64,000 bases of DNA, taken from Glacieibacterium arshaanense (GTDB lineage Bacteria > Pseudomonadota > Alphaproteobacteria > Sphingomonadales > Sphingomonadaceae). Under the pieces are notes generated by a model, which worked only from the letters and a program-made list of their open reading frames with translations, was not told the DNA's origin and searched no databases. Made by a program: the position numbers and the translations under genes. The stretch is from assembly GCF_004681125.1 (NCBI RefSeq), contig NZ_SIHO01000002.1:784563-848562 (forward strand), given 5' to 3'. Shown here piece after piece: positions 8,205 to 16,762 of the stretch (position 1 is its first letter; every line of letters begins with the position of its first letter).

Positions 8205-8486
8205 GGCTACCCTCCCCAGAGTAGATCGGTTGTGCGTATCGGTGGATAATTTCACCGGCGGCACGGAATTCTTTTACCAGCGCTTTACAAAACCGTCACG
8301 GTGGCGGGACAAATTCCCGTTGCCGCGCCGTCGTTTGCTGCGCTTGTCAGTCCTTTGCCGATGCGTTACGGCGAGGTCAATCACGATGATGTCGAAATCG
8401 TGTCGATTTGTCCAACCGCAAACGCTCCGAGTTGTTTTTTTGTCAAAATATTTACAAAAGGCGCTGGGCAACCGCGCGACAGCAGC

Positions 8487-9899
8487 GTGAGTCCGCAGGA
8501 TCGCAAGCTGTTCGCCGGCGCGCGGCTGCGGCGTTTACGCCTGCAACAGGCGCTGACGCAAACCCGCATGGCCGAAGATCTCGGCGTATCGGTCAGCTAC
8601 CTCAATCTCATCGAGCGAAACCAGCGGCCGCTGACCGCGGCGTTCCTGCTCAAGCTCGCCAGCGTCTATAATTTCGACCTGCGCGAACTGACCGGCGATG
8701 ACAGCGACGCGGTGGCCGCCGAACTGGCGCGCGTGCTCGCCGACCCGGCACTCACCGGCATCAGCGCCGGCCGCACCGAACTCGCTGAAGTCGCCGCCTC
8801 GGCGCCGGGAGTCGCGGCGGCGTTGCTGCGGCTGCATGCCCTGCACGTCAGTGGCGTGACCAAGCAGCAAAGTGCGGCGCCAACCACGGCCGGCCCTGTC
8901 GAACGCGTCGAACAGTTGCTTCGCGACCGCCGCAATCACTTCCCCGAACTTGACGCAGCCTGCGAGGCACTTGCCGATGACCTGCGGCTGGCGTCGGCCG
9001 ATCTCAGCGCCGCGATGACCGACCGGCTCCGCGTCCGGCACGGGCTGACCGTGCGTGTGCTGCCCGTTGACGTCATGCCTGACCATCTGCGTCGGCTCGA
9101 TCTGCATGCGCGGCAGCTGCAACTGTCTGAAGGCCTCGATGCGTCGTCGCGGCGCTTTCACATCGCCTGCCAGCTGGCGCTGAGCGAATTGCGCCCTGTC
9201 ATCGATGCCGCGCTGGTCGGTGCCGACCTTAGCGACGGTGCCGAAGACCGCGCCGGCGCGCGCATCGGCGTGCAGGTGCTGGCGAACTATGCCGCCGCAG
9301 CGATCATGATGCCGTATGGCCGCTTCGTCGGCAGTTGCGAGGCGCTGGGCTATGACGTCGAGCTGCTGCAGGCGCGATTCGGCGCGGGGTTCGAACAGGT
9401 CGCGCACCGGCTGACGACGTTGCAGCGCCCGGGCGCGCGCGGCGTGCCGTTCTTCCTGATGCGGCTCGACCGCGCCGGCAATGTCTCGAAGCGGCTGTCG
9501 GCGTTCAACACGCCGCTGGCGCAGCACGGCGGCGGCTGCCCGTTATGGGCGGTGCACACGGCGTTCGACCGGCCCGGCGCCATCGTTCGCCAGGTTGTCG
9601 AAACCGAAGACGGCGGCCGTTTCCTGACCATCGCCCGCACCGTGCGGACTTTCGCGATGCCGTTCGGGTCGACGCGGCCGGAATTTGTCATCGCGCTCGG
9701 ATGTGAACTGGCGCATGCGCGCGCGCTGGTCTATGCGCACGGGCTTGAACTCGATACCACGCCGGCTGTGCCGATCGGTCTTGGGTGCGCGGCGTGTGCG
9801 CGCACCGGTTGCCGGCAGCGCAGCATTGCCCCGGCGGGCACGCGGTTGCGGTTCGATGAACGTTCGCGCGGGGTGACCCCGTTTCGGTTTGAAGGTTGA
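8487..9899 (+). CDS. XRE-family short-chain acyl-CoA-type transcriptional regulator (ScfR/RamB-like)
   Basis: A 470-aa regulator. The N-terminal XRE helix-turn-helix (residues about 8-65) contains GVSVSYLNLIERNQRPLTAA. A middle domain of the IrrE/ImmA-like type (about 160-300) follows, then a C-terminal domain with the cysteine cluster GCAACARTGCRQR near the end. This is the architecture of regulators of acetate/propionate and glyoxylate metabolism (RamB, PrpC-type ScfR). It lies 11 bp upstream of malate synthase on the same strand, so it most likely controls acetate or fatty-acid use. GTG 8487 is preferred because the conserved protein starts there (SPQDRKLFAGARLRRLR); the frame remains open to 8301 with unconserved residues. 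Confidence 0.87.
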   Translation: MSPQDRKLFAGARLRRLRLQQALTQTRMAEDLGVSVSYLNLIERNQRPLTAAFLLKLASVYNFDLRELTGDDSDAVAAELARVLADPALTGISAGRTELAEVAASAPGVAAALLRLHALHVSGVTKQQSAAPTTAGPVERVEQLLRDRRNHFPELDAACEALADDLRLASADLSAAMTDRLRVRHGLTVRVLPVDVMPDHLRRLDLHARQLQLSEGLDASSRRFHIACQLALSELRPVIDAALVGADLSDGAEDRAGARIGVQVLANYAAAAIMMPYGRFVGSCEALGYDVELLQARFGAGFEQVAHRLTTLQRPGARGVPFFLMRLDRAGNVSKRLSAFNTPLAQHGGGCPLWAVHTAFDRPGAIVRQVVETEDGGRFLTIARTVRTFAMPFGSTRPEFVIALGCELAHARALVYAHGLELDTTPAVPIGLGCAACARTGCRQRSIAPAGTRLRFDERSRGVTPFRFEG

Positions 9900-9910
9900 A
9901 GGAGACACTT

Positions 9911-11494
9911 GTGGCAGTTGCAGGCGTGACGATTACCGGCGTGATGAAGCCGGGCTATGAAACGATTCTGACCGACGACGCACTGACGTTCGTCGCCAAC
10001 CTGCACCGCATGTACGAGCCGACGCGCCAGGCGCTGCTCGGCGCGCGCGAGAATCGCCAGAAGTGGTTCGATGCCGGCAACCCGATCGATTTCGCCCCCG
10101 AAACACTGGCGGTGCGGCTCGGCGACTGGAAGGTCGCGGGTTCACCTGCCGACCTGCAGGACCGCCGCGTCGAAATCACCGGACCGGTCGATCGCAAGAT
10201 GGTCATCAACGCGCTCAATTCGGGCGCCAAATGCTATATGGCGTGCTTCGAGGATGCTTCGACCCCGGCGTGGGACATCATGGTCGAAGGTCAGATCAAC
10301 CTGCGCGATGCCTGCGCCGGCACGATCAGCCTCGAAGACAAGGGCAAGACCTACAAGCTCAACGACACCACCGCGACGCTGATCGCCCGCCCGCGCGGCT
10401 GGCACCTGCCCGAAGCGCATATGGTCGTCGACGGCCAGCAGGTATCGGGCTCGTTGTTCGATTTCGGGCTGTATTTCTTCCACAACGCCAAGGCGCTGAT
10501 CGCCAAGGGGTCGGGCCCGTATTTCTATCTGCCCAAGATCGAGCATTATCTCGAAGCGCGGCTGTGGAACAACGTCTTCGTGTTCGCGCAGTCGGCGCTC
10601 GGCCTGCCGCTCGGCAGCATCAAGGCGACGGTGCTTATCGAAACGCTGCCCGGCGCGTTCATGGCGGACGAAATCCTGTTCGAACTGCGCGACCATATCG
10701 CCGCACTCAACTGCGGCCGCTGGGATTATATCTTCAGCTACATCAAGACCTTCCGCAACGACGCCAGCCACGTCCTGCCCGACCGCGCCGCGGTCAACAT
10801 GACGGTGCCGTTCATGCGCGCCTATGCGCTGCACGTCATCCGCACCTGCCACAAGCGCGGCGCGCATGCGATGGGCGGGATGAGCGCGTTCATCCCGGTC
10901 AAGAACGACGAAGCCGCGAATGAAAAGGCCTATGCCGCGGTCCGCGCCGACAAGGAACGCGAAGCCACCGACGGCTGCGACGGCACCTGGGTCGCGCACC
11001 CCGGCCTCGTCGGCGTCGCGATGGAAGTTTTCGACCGCGTCATGCCCGGCCCGAACCAGCTGTCGAAGATTCCGGCCGGCAGCGTTACGGCCGAGGAACT
11101 GACGACGGCCCCCGAAGGCCCCAAGACGCTCGCCGGGCTGTCGATGAACGTCAATGTCGGCATCGCCTATATCGCCAGCTGGCTGCGCGGCGTCGGCGCT
11201 GCGCCGCTGCACAACATGATGGAGGACGCCGCCACCGCCGAAATCAGCCGCACGCAGCTGTGGCAGTGGCGCAAGGTCGGCGCGAAGCTCGACTCCGGCG
11301 AAACCGTCGATGACGCGCTGATTGAACGCGTCGTTGACGAGCAGATGGAGGTCCTCAAGGCCGAAGTCGGCGGCAACTTCTTCGAAGCTGGCAAGTTCAA
11401 GGAAGCCGCCGACGTGTTTACGACGTTGACACTGGCGGATGAACTGGCGCCGTTTTTGACGTTGCCGGCTTATGCGCGGTATTTTAGCCGCTAG
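9911..11494 (+). CDS. aceB: Malate synthase A
   Basis: Condenses glyoxylate with acetyl-CoA to malate, the second step of the glyoxylate bypass. The 527-aa length matches the AceB (isoform A) class rather than the 720-aa GlcB class. Seen: family signature NCGRWDYIFSYIKTFRND, the active-site region PRGWHLPEAHM and ETLPGAFMADEIL, and the C-terminal catalytic region WLRGVGAAPLHNMMEDAATA. GTG 9911 is preceded by AAGGAGA. It probably shares a transcript with the upstream ScfR-like regulator (11-bp gap). Isocitrate lyase is not in the window. Confidence 0.95.
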   Translation: MAVAGVTITGVMKPGYETILTDDALTFVANLHRMYEPTRQALLGARENRQKWFDAGNPIDFAPETLAVRLGDWKVAGSPADLQDRRVEITGPVDRKMVINALNSGAKCYMACFEDASTPAWDIMVEGQINLRDACAGTISLEDKGKTYKLNDTTATLIARPRGWHLPEAHMVVDGQQVSGSLFDFGLYFFHNAKALIAKGSGPYFYLPKIEHYLEARLWNNVFVFAQSALGLPLGSIKATVLIETLPGAFMADEILFELRDHIAALNCGRWDYIFSYIKTFRNDASHVLPDRAAVNMTVPFMRAYALHVIRTCHKRGAHAMGGMSAFIPVKNDEAANEKAYAAVRADKEREATDGCDGTWVAHPGLVGVAMEVFDRVMPGPNQLSKIPAGSVTAEELTTAPEGPKTLAGLSMNVNVGIAYIASWLRGVGAAPLHNMMEDAATAEISRTQLWQWRKVGAKLDSGETVDDALIERVVDEQMEVLKAEVGGNFFEAGKFKEAADVFTTLTLADELAPFLTLPAYARYFSR

Positions 11495-11502
11495 CGCGGC
11501 CG

Positions 11503-11545
11503 GCGCCGAAGTCGAAATTTGCGCAGCGAATTTTGCCTTCGGCGC
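11503..11545. other. Intergenic inverted repeat after aceB
   Basis: GCGCCGAAG (11503-11511) pairs with CTTCGGCGC (11537-11545) across a 25-nt loop, in the 155-bp space between aceB and the next gene. It could form an mRNA 3' hairpin; no T-tract follows. Confidence 0.4.
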
Positions 11546-11649
11546 GGACTCGCGCAAGGCCGGCCGGCGGGGCGAAGGCGCCAAGCCGACGAACCCGTCC
11601 GACGGCGTGGCTTTGCCACGACGCGCGCAGCCCATCCGGAGGAGTCCAC

Positions 11650-12078
11650 ATGCCCGACCTCGCCGCCGCCCGCATCCAGACCGTGCGTGACCACATGGCG
11701 CTCGAAGTCGTCCACGACTGGGACGGCGTCATCGCCACCTTCGCGCACCCGCGCTACGAAATGCACGGTGGCGGCGCGGTGTTCGACGGCGAAGCCGCAG
11801 TGCGCGGCTATTTCGCCGCATCCCGCACGCCGTTTCCCGACCAGGGCAACGACATCATCGCGATTGCCGCAGACGGCGATTCAGTTCTCGTCGAATTCTG
11901 GCTGACCGGCACGCATCTCGGGCCGCTACGGCTGCCGGGCCGCACGGTCGAGGCCACCGGCAAAAGCTTCCGCGTCCGCATGGCCGCGAGCTTCGAGTTC
12001 GCACCCGGCACCGCCAAGATTATCTGCGAGCGCCCGTATTTCGACCAGGGCGCGGTGGTGCGGGCGCTGGGGCTTTAG
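11650..12078 (+). CDS. SnoaL/NTF2-like small protein
   Basis: 142 aa with the cone-shaped alpha+beta barrel pattern of the SnoaL/NTF2-like superfamily: an N-terminal helix (LAAARIQTVRDHMALEVVHD), then a strand pattern with FAHPRYEMHGGGAVFDGEAA and VEFWLTGTHLGPL. Proteins of this type are often annotated ester cyclase or polyketide-cyclase-like; the substrate cannot be inferred. GGAGGAG lies 8 nt before ATG 11650. The stop overlaps the stop of the convergent DUF983 gene by 4 nt. Confidence 0.78.
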   Translation: MPDLAAARIQTVRDHMALEVVHDWDGVIATFAHPRYEMHGGGAVFDGEAAVRGYFAASRTPFPDQGNDIIAIAADGDSVLVEFWLTGTHLGPLRLPGRTVEATGKSFRVRMAASFEFAPGTAKIICERPYFDQGAVVRALGL

Positions 12079-12452
12079 GCCGCGAAGTCGCCCATGCGGC
12101 CGGCCCATTGCAGGCCGATCACGCCGCCCTTGACCGGTTGCAGCATCAGAAGGGCCAGCACGATGACGATCAGCGACGCGGTGAGCGCGAACGCCCACAT
12201 CGGCGGGTGGTAATTGATTTCGACCGCGACGGCGATCGGCGCCAGCACATGGCCCAGAATCAGGATGACCAGATACGGCGGGAAGTCATCGGCGCGCTGC
12301 GCGGTGAAATCCTCGCCGCAGGCAGCGCACTGCGCTACCGGCTTGAGGAACTTGCCGAACAACTTACCTTGCCCGCACGCCGGGCAGCGGCACTGCAGCC
12401 CGCGACCAATGGCTTGCCAGCGGTCGCGGGGCACGAGTGTGTCAGGTATCAT
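12075..12452 (-). CDS. DUF983 membrane protein
   Basis: 125 aa. The N-terminal part has two CxxC pairs (CPACGQG and CAACGED), forming a probable zinc ribbon. Two transmembrane helices follow (about residues 58-78 and 85-105). DUF983 proteins are common in alphaproteobacteria, often near respiratory genes, but lack an assigned function. The start codon overlaps the pckA stop by 4 nt (ATGA), so translation is probably coupled to pckA. Confidence 0.85.
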   Translation of the reverse strand: MIPDTLVPRDRWQAIGRGLQCRCPACGQGKLFGKFLKPVAQCAACGEDFTAQRADDFPPYLVILILGHVLAPIAVAVEINYHPPMWAFALTASLIVIVLALLMLQPVKGGVIGLQWAGRMGDFAA

Positions 12453-14068
12453 GCGGCCTTCGGGGCAGCGTCGCGCACGCCGGCATCGACATGGTCGGCG
12501 AACTGCTCGAAGTTGGCGATGAACAGGTTCACCAGCGCCTTGGCCTTGGCGTCATAGGCATCCTTGTCGGCCCAGGTGTCGCGCGGGTTGAGGATCTGCA
12601 TGTCGACGTTCGGCACGGTGATCGGCACCTGGAAGCCGAAGAACGGATCGGTGCGGAACGGTGCATTGTTGAGCGACCCGTCGAGTGCGGCCGACAGCAG
12701 CGCGCGCGTCACGCGGATCGGCATGCGCTTGCCGACGCCGTAGATGCCGCCGGTCCAGCCGGTGTTGACGAGCCAGACATCGACGCCGCCCTTGGCAATG
12801 CGCTCCTTGAGCAGGTTGCCGTAAACCGACGGGTGGCGCGGCATGAACGGTGCGCCGAAGCAGGTCGAGAACGTCGCATCGGGCTCGGTGACGCCGATTT
12901 CGGTGCCGGCGACGCGCGCGGTGTAGCCGCTGAGGAAGTGGTACATCGCCTGGTCGGGCGTCAGCTTGGCGATCGGGGGCAGGATGCCGAACGCGTCGGC
13001 GGTCAGCATGATGATGTTCTTCGGAACCGGGCCGAGGTTGTCATCGCTGGCGTTGGGGATGAAGTGGATCGGGTACGACGCGCGGCTGTTTTCGGCGAGG
13101 CTCGCATCATCGAGGTCAATCTTGCGGGTGACCGGATCGATCACGACGTTCTCGAGCACTGTGCCGAAGCGCTTGGTGGTCGCGAAAATTTCGGGCTCGG
13201 CTTCTTCCGACAGGCGGATGACCTTGGCGTAGCAACCGCCTTCGAAGTTGAACACGGCGGTATCCGACCAGCCATGTTCGTCGTCACCGATCAGCGTGCG
13301 CGAGGCGTCCGCCGACAGCGTCGTCTTGCCGGTGCCCGACAGGCCGAAGAACACCGCGGTATCGCCCTTGGGGCCGATGTTCGCCGAGCAATGCATCGGC
13401 ATGACGCCCTTCAAGGGCAGCAGGTAGTTCAAAATCGAGAACACCGACTTCTTCATTTCGCCGGCGTACTTGGTGCCGCCGATGAGGATCGTCTTGCCTT
13501 CGAAATCGACCGCGACGATCGTTTCGCTGCGGCAGCCATGACGTTCGGGATCGGCCTTGAAGCTCGGCAGATCGACGATGGTGAACTCAGGCAGGAAGTC
13601 AGCGAGCGCTTCAGCCTCGGGGCGCACCAGCAGCGTGCGGATGAACAGCGAGTGCCAGGCGAGTTCGGTAATGACGCGGACCTGGACGCGATGTTCGGGC
13701 TGCGAGCCGCCGAACAGGTCCTGCACATAAAGCGTCTTCTTTGCAGCCAGCGCTGCAGCAAAATCGGCCTTCACATTGGCGAACTGCGCCGGGGTGATCG
13801 CCTTGTTGGTCTTGCCCCACCAGATCGCGGGCGCGGTGACGTCGTCCTTGACGATGAACTTGTCGTTCGCCGAACGACCGGTGTGCTTGCCGGTTTCGAC
13901 GACAAAGGCGCCGTCTTCGCTGAGCAGGCCTTCGCCGGCTTCGACAGCGCGTCCGATCAGCGGTGCGGTACCAAGGTTCCAGTGCAGTTCGGCCTTGGTC
14001 GCGAAGCCCTGCACGTCAAGGCCGTGGCGCGATTGACGAACAAGTGTGCTGGTCGAAGCGTTGGTCAC
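12449..14068 (-). CDS. pckA: Phosphoenolpyruvate carboxykinase (ATP)
   Basis: Gluconeogenic enzyme converting oxaloacetate + ATP to PEP + CO2 + ADP (539 aa). Seen: substrate loop [11 protein letters not shown], kinase-1a P-loop [13 protein letters not shown], kinase-2 motif [10 protein letters not shown] and the upstream [18 protein letters not shown]. The GTG complementary to 14066-14068 has AGGAG 8 nt upstream and starts the conserved protein; the longer frame adds 37 unconserved residues. It is divergent from chvI with a shared 211-bp promoter region, the usual alphaproteobacterial arrangement linking gluconeogenesis with ChvG/ChvI and the PTS block. Confidence 0.96.
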   Translation of the reverse strand: MTNASTSTLVRQSRHGLDVQGFATKAELHWNLGTAPLIGRAVEAGEGLLSEDGAFVVETGKHTGRSANDKFIVKDDVTAPAIWWGKTNKAITPAQFANVKADFAAALAAKKTLYVQDLFGGSQPEHRVQVRVITELAWHSLFIRTLLVRPEAEALADFLPEFTIVDLPSFKADPERHGCRSETIVAVDFEGKTILIGGTKYAGEMKKSVFSILNYLLPLKGVMPMHCSANIGPKGDTAVFFGLSGTGKTTLSADASRTLIGDDEHGWSDTAVFNFEGGCYAKVIRLSEEAEPEIFATTKRFGTVLENVVIDPVTRKIDLDDASLAENSRASYPIHFIPNASDDNLGPVPKNIIMLTADAFGILPPIAKLTPDQAMYHFLSGYTARVAGTEIGVTEPDATFSTCFGAPFMPRHPSVYGNLLKERIAKGGVDVWLVNTGWTGGIYGVGKRMPIRVTRALLSAALDGSLNNAPFRTDPFFGFQVPITVPNVDMQILNPRDTWADKDAYDAKAKALVNLFIANFEQFADHVDAGVRDAAPKAA

Positions 14069-14279
14069 CGTCTGGTCTCCTGAATCCTGATCGTGAATAC
14101 GTATGCACGACACGTCCGTTCCTCGCGCCGCCGGCAACGCATTGCTGCGCGCCAATCCGGCGCCGCATACACGGCGCAAGGGGGTCAGGTAAAGCGTTTG
14201 TCGCGAATTGGTCGACTGATTTGCAGGCGGCCGGTCGATAGGCTAGGTCAATCCCCGCACTTCAACCGAGGGTCCGGGC

Positions 14280-15020
14280 ATGTCCGCTACGATCGCACTG
14301 GTCGATGATGATCGCAATATTCTGACGTCGGTTTCGATTGCGCTGCAAAATGAAGGCTTCACCGTGCGGATGTATGCCGATGGCGCCACCGCGCTGAAAG
14401 CGCTCACAGAAAATCCGCCGGACCTTGCGGTGCTCGATATCAAGATGCCGCGCATGGACGGCATCGAACTGCTGCGCCGCTTGCGCGAAAAAACCGAGCT
14501 GCCGGTGATTTTTCTGACCTCGAAAGACACCGAGATCGACGAGGCGTTGGGCCTCGCGATGGGTGCCGATGACTATATCGGCAAGCCATTTTCGCAGCGG
14601 TTGCTGATCGAACGCATCCGCGCTGTGCTGCGCCGTGCGGCCAACCGTCGCGCCCCCGATCCCGAGCCAGGCGAGGAGGCGGTCGCGGCCGCGGCCTTCA
14701 CGCGCGGCCGGCTGACGATGGACACCGCGCGTCACCGCGTCACCTGGGGCGAGCCCGGCGCGCGCGGGCCGGGCAGCAGCAACGATGTCGCGTTGACGGT
14801 GACCGAGTTCCTGATTCTGGAGGCGCTGGCGCAGCGCCCCGGCTTCGTCAAGTCGCGCGATCAGCTGATGGACACGGCATATCAGGACGATGTCTACGTC
14901 GATGACCGCACCATCGACAGTCACATCAAGCGGCTGCGCAAGAAGTTCCGCGTTGTCGACCCCGAGTTCAAGGCCATCGAAACGCTCTACGGCGTCGGCT
15001 ACCGTTTCAACGAGGAATGA
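14280..15020 (+). CDS. chvI: Response regulator, OmpR family (ChvI)
   Basis: A 246-aa two-domain regulator. Receiver: acidic pocket DDD (residues 9-11), phospho-acceptor Asp53 in [13 protein letters not shown], and the conserved Lys in [11 protein letters not shown]. The C-terminal winged-helix DNA-binding domain contains [17 protein letters not shown] and [15 protein letters not shown]. It pairs with the ChvG kinase immediately downstream; in other alphaproteobacteria this system senses envelope or acid stress and affects pckA. A receiver/output linker rich in Ala and Gly (around residues 120-165) is longer than usual. GAGGG lies upstream of the ATG. Confidence 0.94.
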   Translation: MSATIALVDDDRNILTSVSIALQNEGFTVRMYADGATALKALTENPPDLAVLDIKMPRMDGIELLRRLREKTELPVIFLTSKDTEIDEALGLAMGADDYIGKPFSQRLLIERIRAVLRRAANRRAPDPEPGEEAVAAAAFTRGRLTMDTARHRVTWGEPGARGPGSSNDVALTVTEFLILEALAQRPGFVKSRDQLMDTAYQDDVYVDDRTIDSHIKRLRKKFRVVDPEFKAIETLYGVGYRFNEE

Positions 15021-15066
15021 CGGTGACTTGCTCCGCAATCCCTTTCCGCCATCATTACCGCCAGCG

Positions 15067-16617
15067 ATGAGCAACCCGCGCGCCTGGAGCACCCGCTATA
15101 GCCTGGTGCCGCGCATTCTGGCGGTCAACGTCTTCGCGCTGCTCGTACTGGCGGGCGGCATTCTTTACCTCGATTCGTTCCGCGAGCGGCTGATCGACCA
15201 GCGTCGCGGCGAGCTGCAGCTGCAGGCGCAACTTGTCGCCAGCTTTCTCGCCGAAACCGAGCCTGCGCGCATACCCGAACTGGTGACGCGCTACGGCGCA
15301 ATGAGGAGCGCGCGGCTCAAAGTCTATGACCGCGGCGGGCAGCTTATTGCCGACAGTTGGACGCACAACCCGCCGAGCTTCAAGCTGCGCGATCCGGCCA
15401 CCGAGCCATTCCGCCGCGACATCGCGCGCTTCCTCGACCGCGGAGTCGAAAAGTTCGGCTCGGCCAAACCGATGCCGCCCTATGTGCCGCCCAAAATCGA
15501 CGACCGCGCGGCGTGGAAAGAAGTCATCACGGCGTCGCAGGGCACACCGGCCGACGCGCTGCGCCGCGCCCCCGACCGCACCGTCATCATCAGCACCGCC
15601 GCGCCCATCCGTACCGATGCCACAACGGCACCGTTCGCGGCGCTGCAACTGACCGCCGACACCCGCGACATCACCGACGGCGTGCGCGAGGAACGGCTGA
15701 CGTCATTCCTGATTTTCCTCGGCGTACTGGCACTCAGTCTGATGCTGTCGAGCTTCCTTGCCAGCACCATCGTCCGGCCGCTGCGCCGGCTCGCGGTGGC
15801 GGCACAGCGCGTCCGGCTCGGCCGGTCGCGCGATGTCACCGTGCCGCGCTTTGCCACGCGCCGCGACGAAATCGGCCAGCTGGCGCGCGCGTTGTCGGAC
15901 ATGACGCTGGCGCTGCGCGACCGCATCGACGCCACCGAAGCCTTTGCGGCGGACGTCGCACACGAACTCAAAAACCCGCTCGCCAGCCTGCGCAGCGCCG
16001 TCGATACCTTCGAAGTCGTCGACAACCCTGATCTGAAGCGCCAGCTGCTCGAAGTCGTGCGCGACGACGTCGGCCGCATTGACCGGCTGATCACCGACAT
16101 CGCCGATGCCTCGCGGCTCGACGCCGAACTGTCGCGCAGCCGCTTCGAACGCCTCGATCTCGGCGCGTTGGCGACGACGCTGGTGCGCCTGCACCAGACC
16201 GCCGGCCTGCCGCGCGGCGTGCAACTTGCGGCTGCGGTCGAAGGCGCGCCCTATTGGATCAACGGCGAGCCGGCGCGGCTGGCGCAAGTCGTCCGCAACC
16301 TCATCGACAACGCCGTGTCCTTCTCGCCCGCCGGCGGGGTCGTCACTGTATCCGTAGCACGCGCCCGCGACCGCAATATCGTCCTCACCGTCGATGACCA
16401 CGGCCCCGGCGTCCCGCCCGAAAACCAGGAAGACATCTTCCGCCGCTTCTATTCCGAACGCCCCGAAGGCGAGGACTTCGGCCGCCACTCAGGCCTCGGC
16501 CTCGCCATCGCCCGCACCATCGCCGAAGCGCACGACGGCGGCATCGCGGTGGAAAACCGCATCGTCGACAGCAAGGTCGATGGCGCGCGGTTTACCGTGA
16601 CTTTGCCGCCGGCATGA
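15067..16617 (+). CDS. chvG: Sensor histidine kinase ChvG
   Basis: A 516-aa membrane sensor. Transmembrane helices lie at about residues 15-36 and 212-236, enclosing a periplasmic sensor domain of about 175 residues. A HAMP domain follows (about 237-290), then phospho-acceptor His299 in AADVAHELKNPLASLRSA, N box LAQVVRNLIDNAVSF, and G boxes VDDHGPGVPPE and GLGLAIARTIAEAHDGG. It works with ChvI directly upstream (46-bp gap). Here a complete repeat element separates it from the PTS-regulatory genes, which normally follow directly. Confidence 0.94.
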   Translation: MSNPRAWSTRYSLVPRILAVNVFALLVLAGGILYLDSFRERLIDQRRGELQLQAQLVASFLAETEPARIPELVTRYGAMRSARLKVYDRGGQLIADSWTHNPPSFKLRDPATEPFRRDIARFLDRGVEKFGSAKPMPPYVPPKIDDRAAWKEVITASQGTPADALRRAPDRTVIISTAAPIRTDATTAPFAALQLTADTRDITDGVREERLTSFLIFLGVLALSLMLSSFLASTIVRPLRRLAVAAQRVRLGRSRDVTVPRFATRRDEIGQLARALSDMTLALRDRIDATEAFAADVAHELKNPLASLRSAVDTFEVVDNPDLKRQLLEVVRDDVGRIDRLITDIADASRLDAELSRSRFERLDLGALATTLVRLHQTAGLPRGVQLAAAVEGAPYWINGEPARLAQVVRNLIDNAVSFSPAGGVVTVSVARARDRNIVLTVDDHGPGVPPENQEDIFRRFYSERPEGEDFGRHSGLGLAIARTIAEAHDGGIAVENRIVDSKVDGARFTVTLPPA

Positions 16618-16627
16618 GGGGGGTAGA

Positions 16628-16762
16628 AAGAGCCTCCGGCGGGCAGGGCCTTGGGCCCTGCACCCGAATTTTTGGCGGCCCATCAAACGCTACGGTCGCG
16701 TTCCACAGCACTGGCGCAATTTTCGGGTGCAGGGCCCAAGGCCCTGCCCGCCGGAGGCCCTT
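16628..16762. repeat. Complete palindromic intergenic repeat element (copy 2), containing the hprK-rapZ Shine-Dalgarno
   Basis: Arms 16632-16668 and 16722-16758 are perfect 37-nt inverted repeats around a spacer of about 55 nt. Each arm also folds on its own (GCAGGGCC-TTG-GGCCCTGC). The right arm contains GGAGG (16753-16757), 5 nt before the GTG start at 16763. In the transcript, that GGAGG would pair with CCTCC of the left arm, so the element may repress or tune translation of the next gene, or attenuate read-through from chvG. Confidence 0.88.

Noticed and set aside
12437-14083. 548-codon plus-strand frame
   Set aside because: Antisense shadow of pckA; composition is dominated by Arg/Ala/Gly/Asp and there is no family motif.
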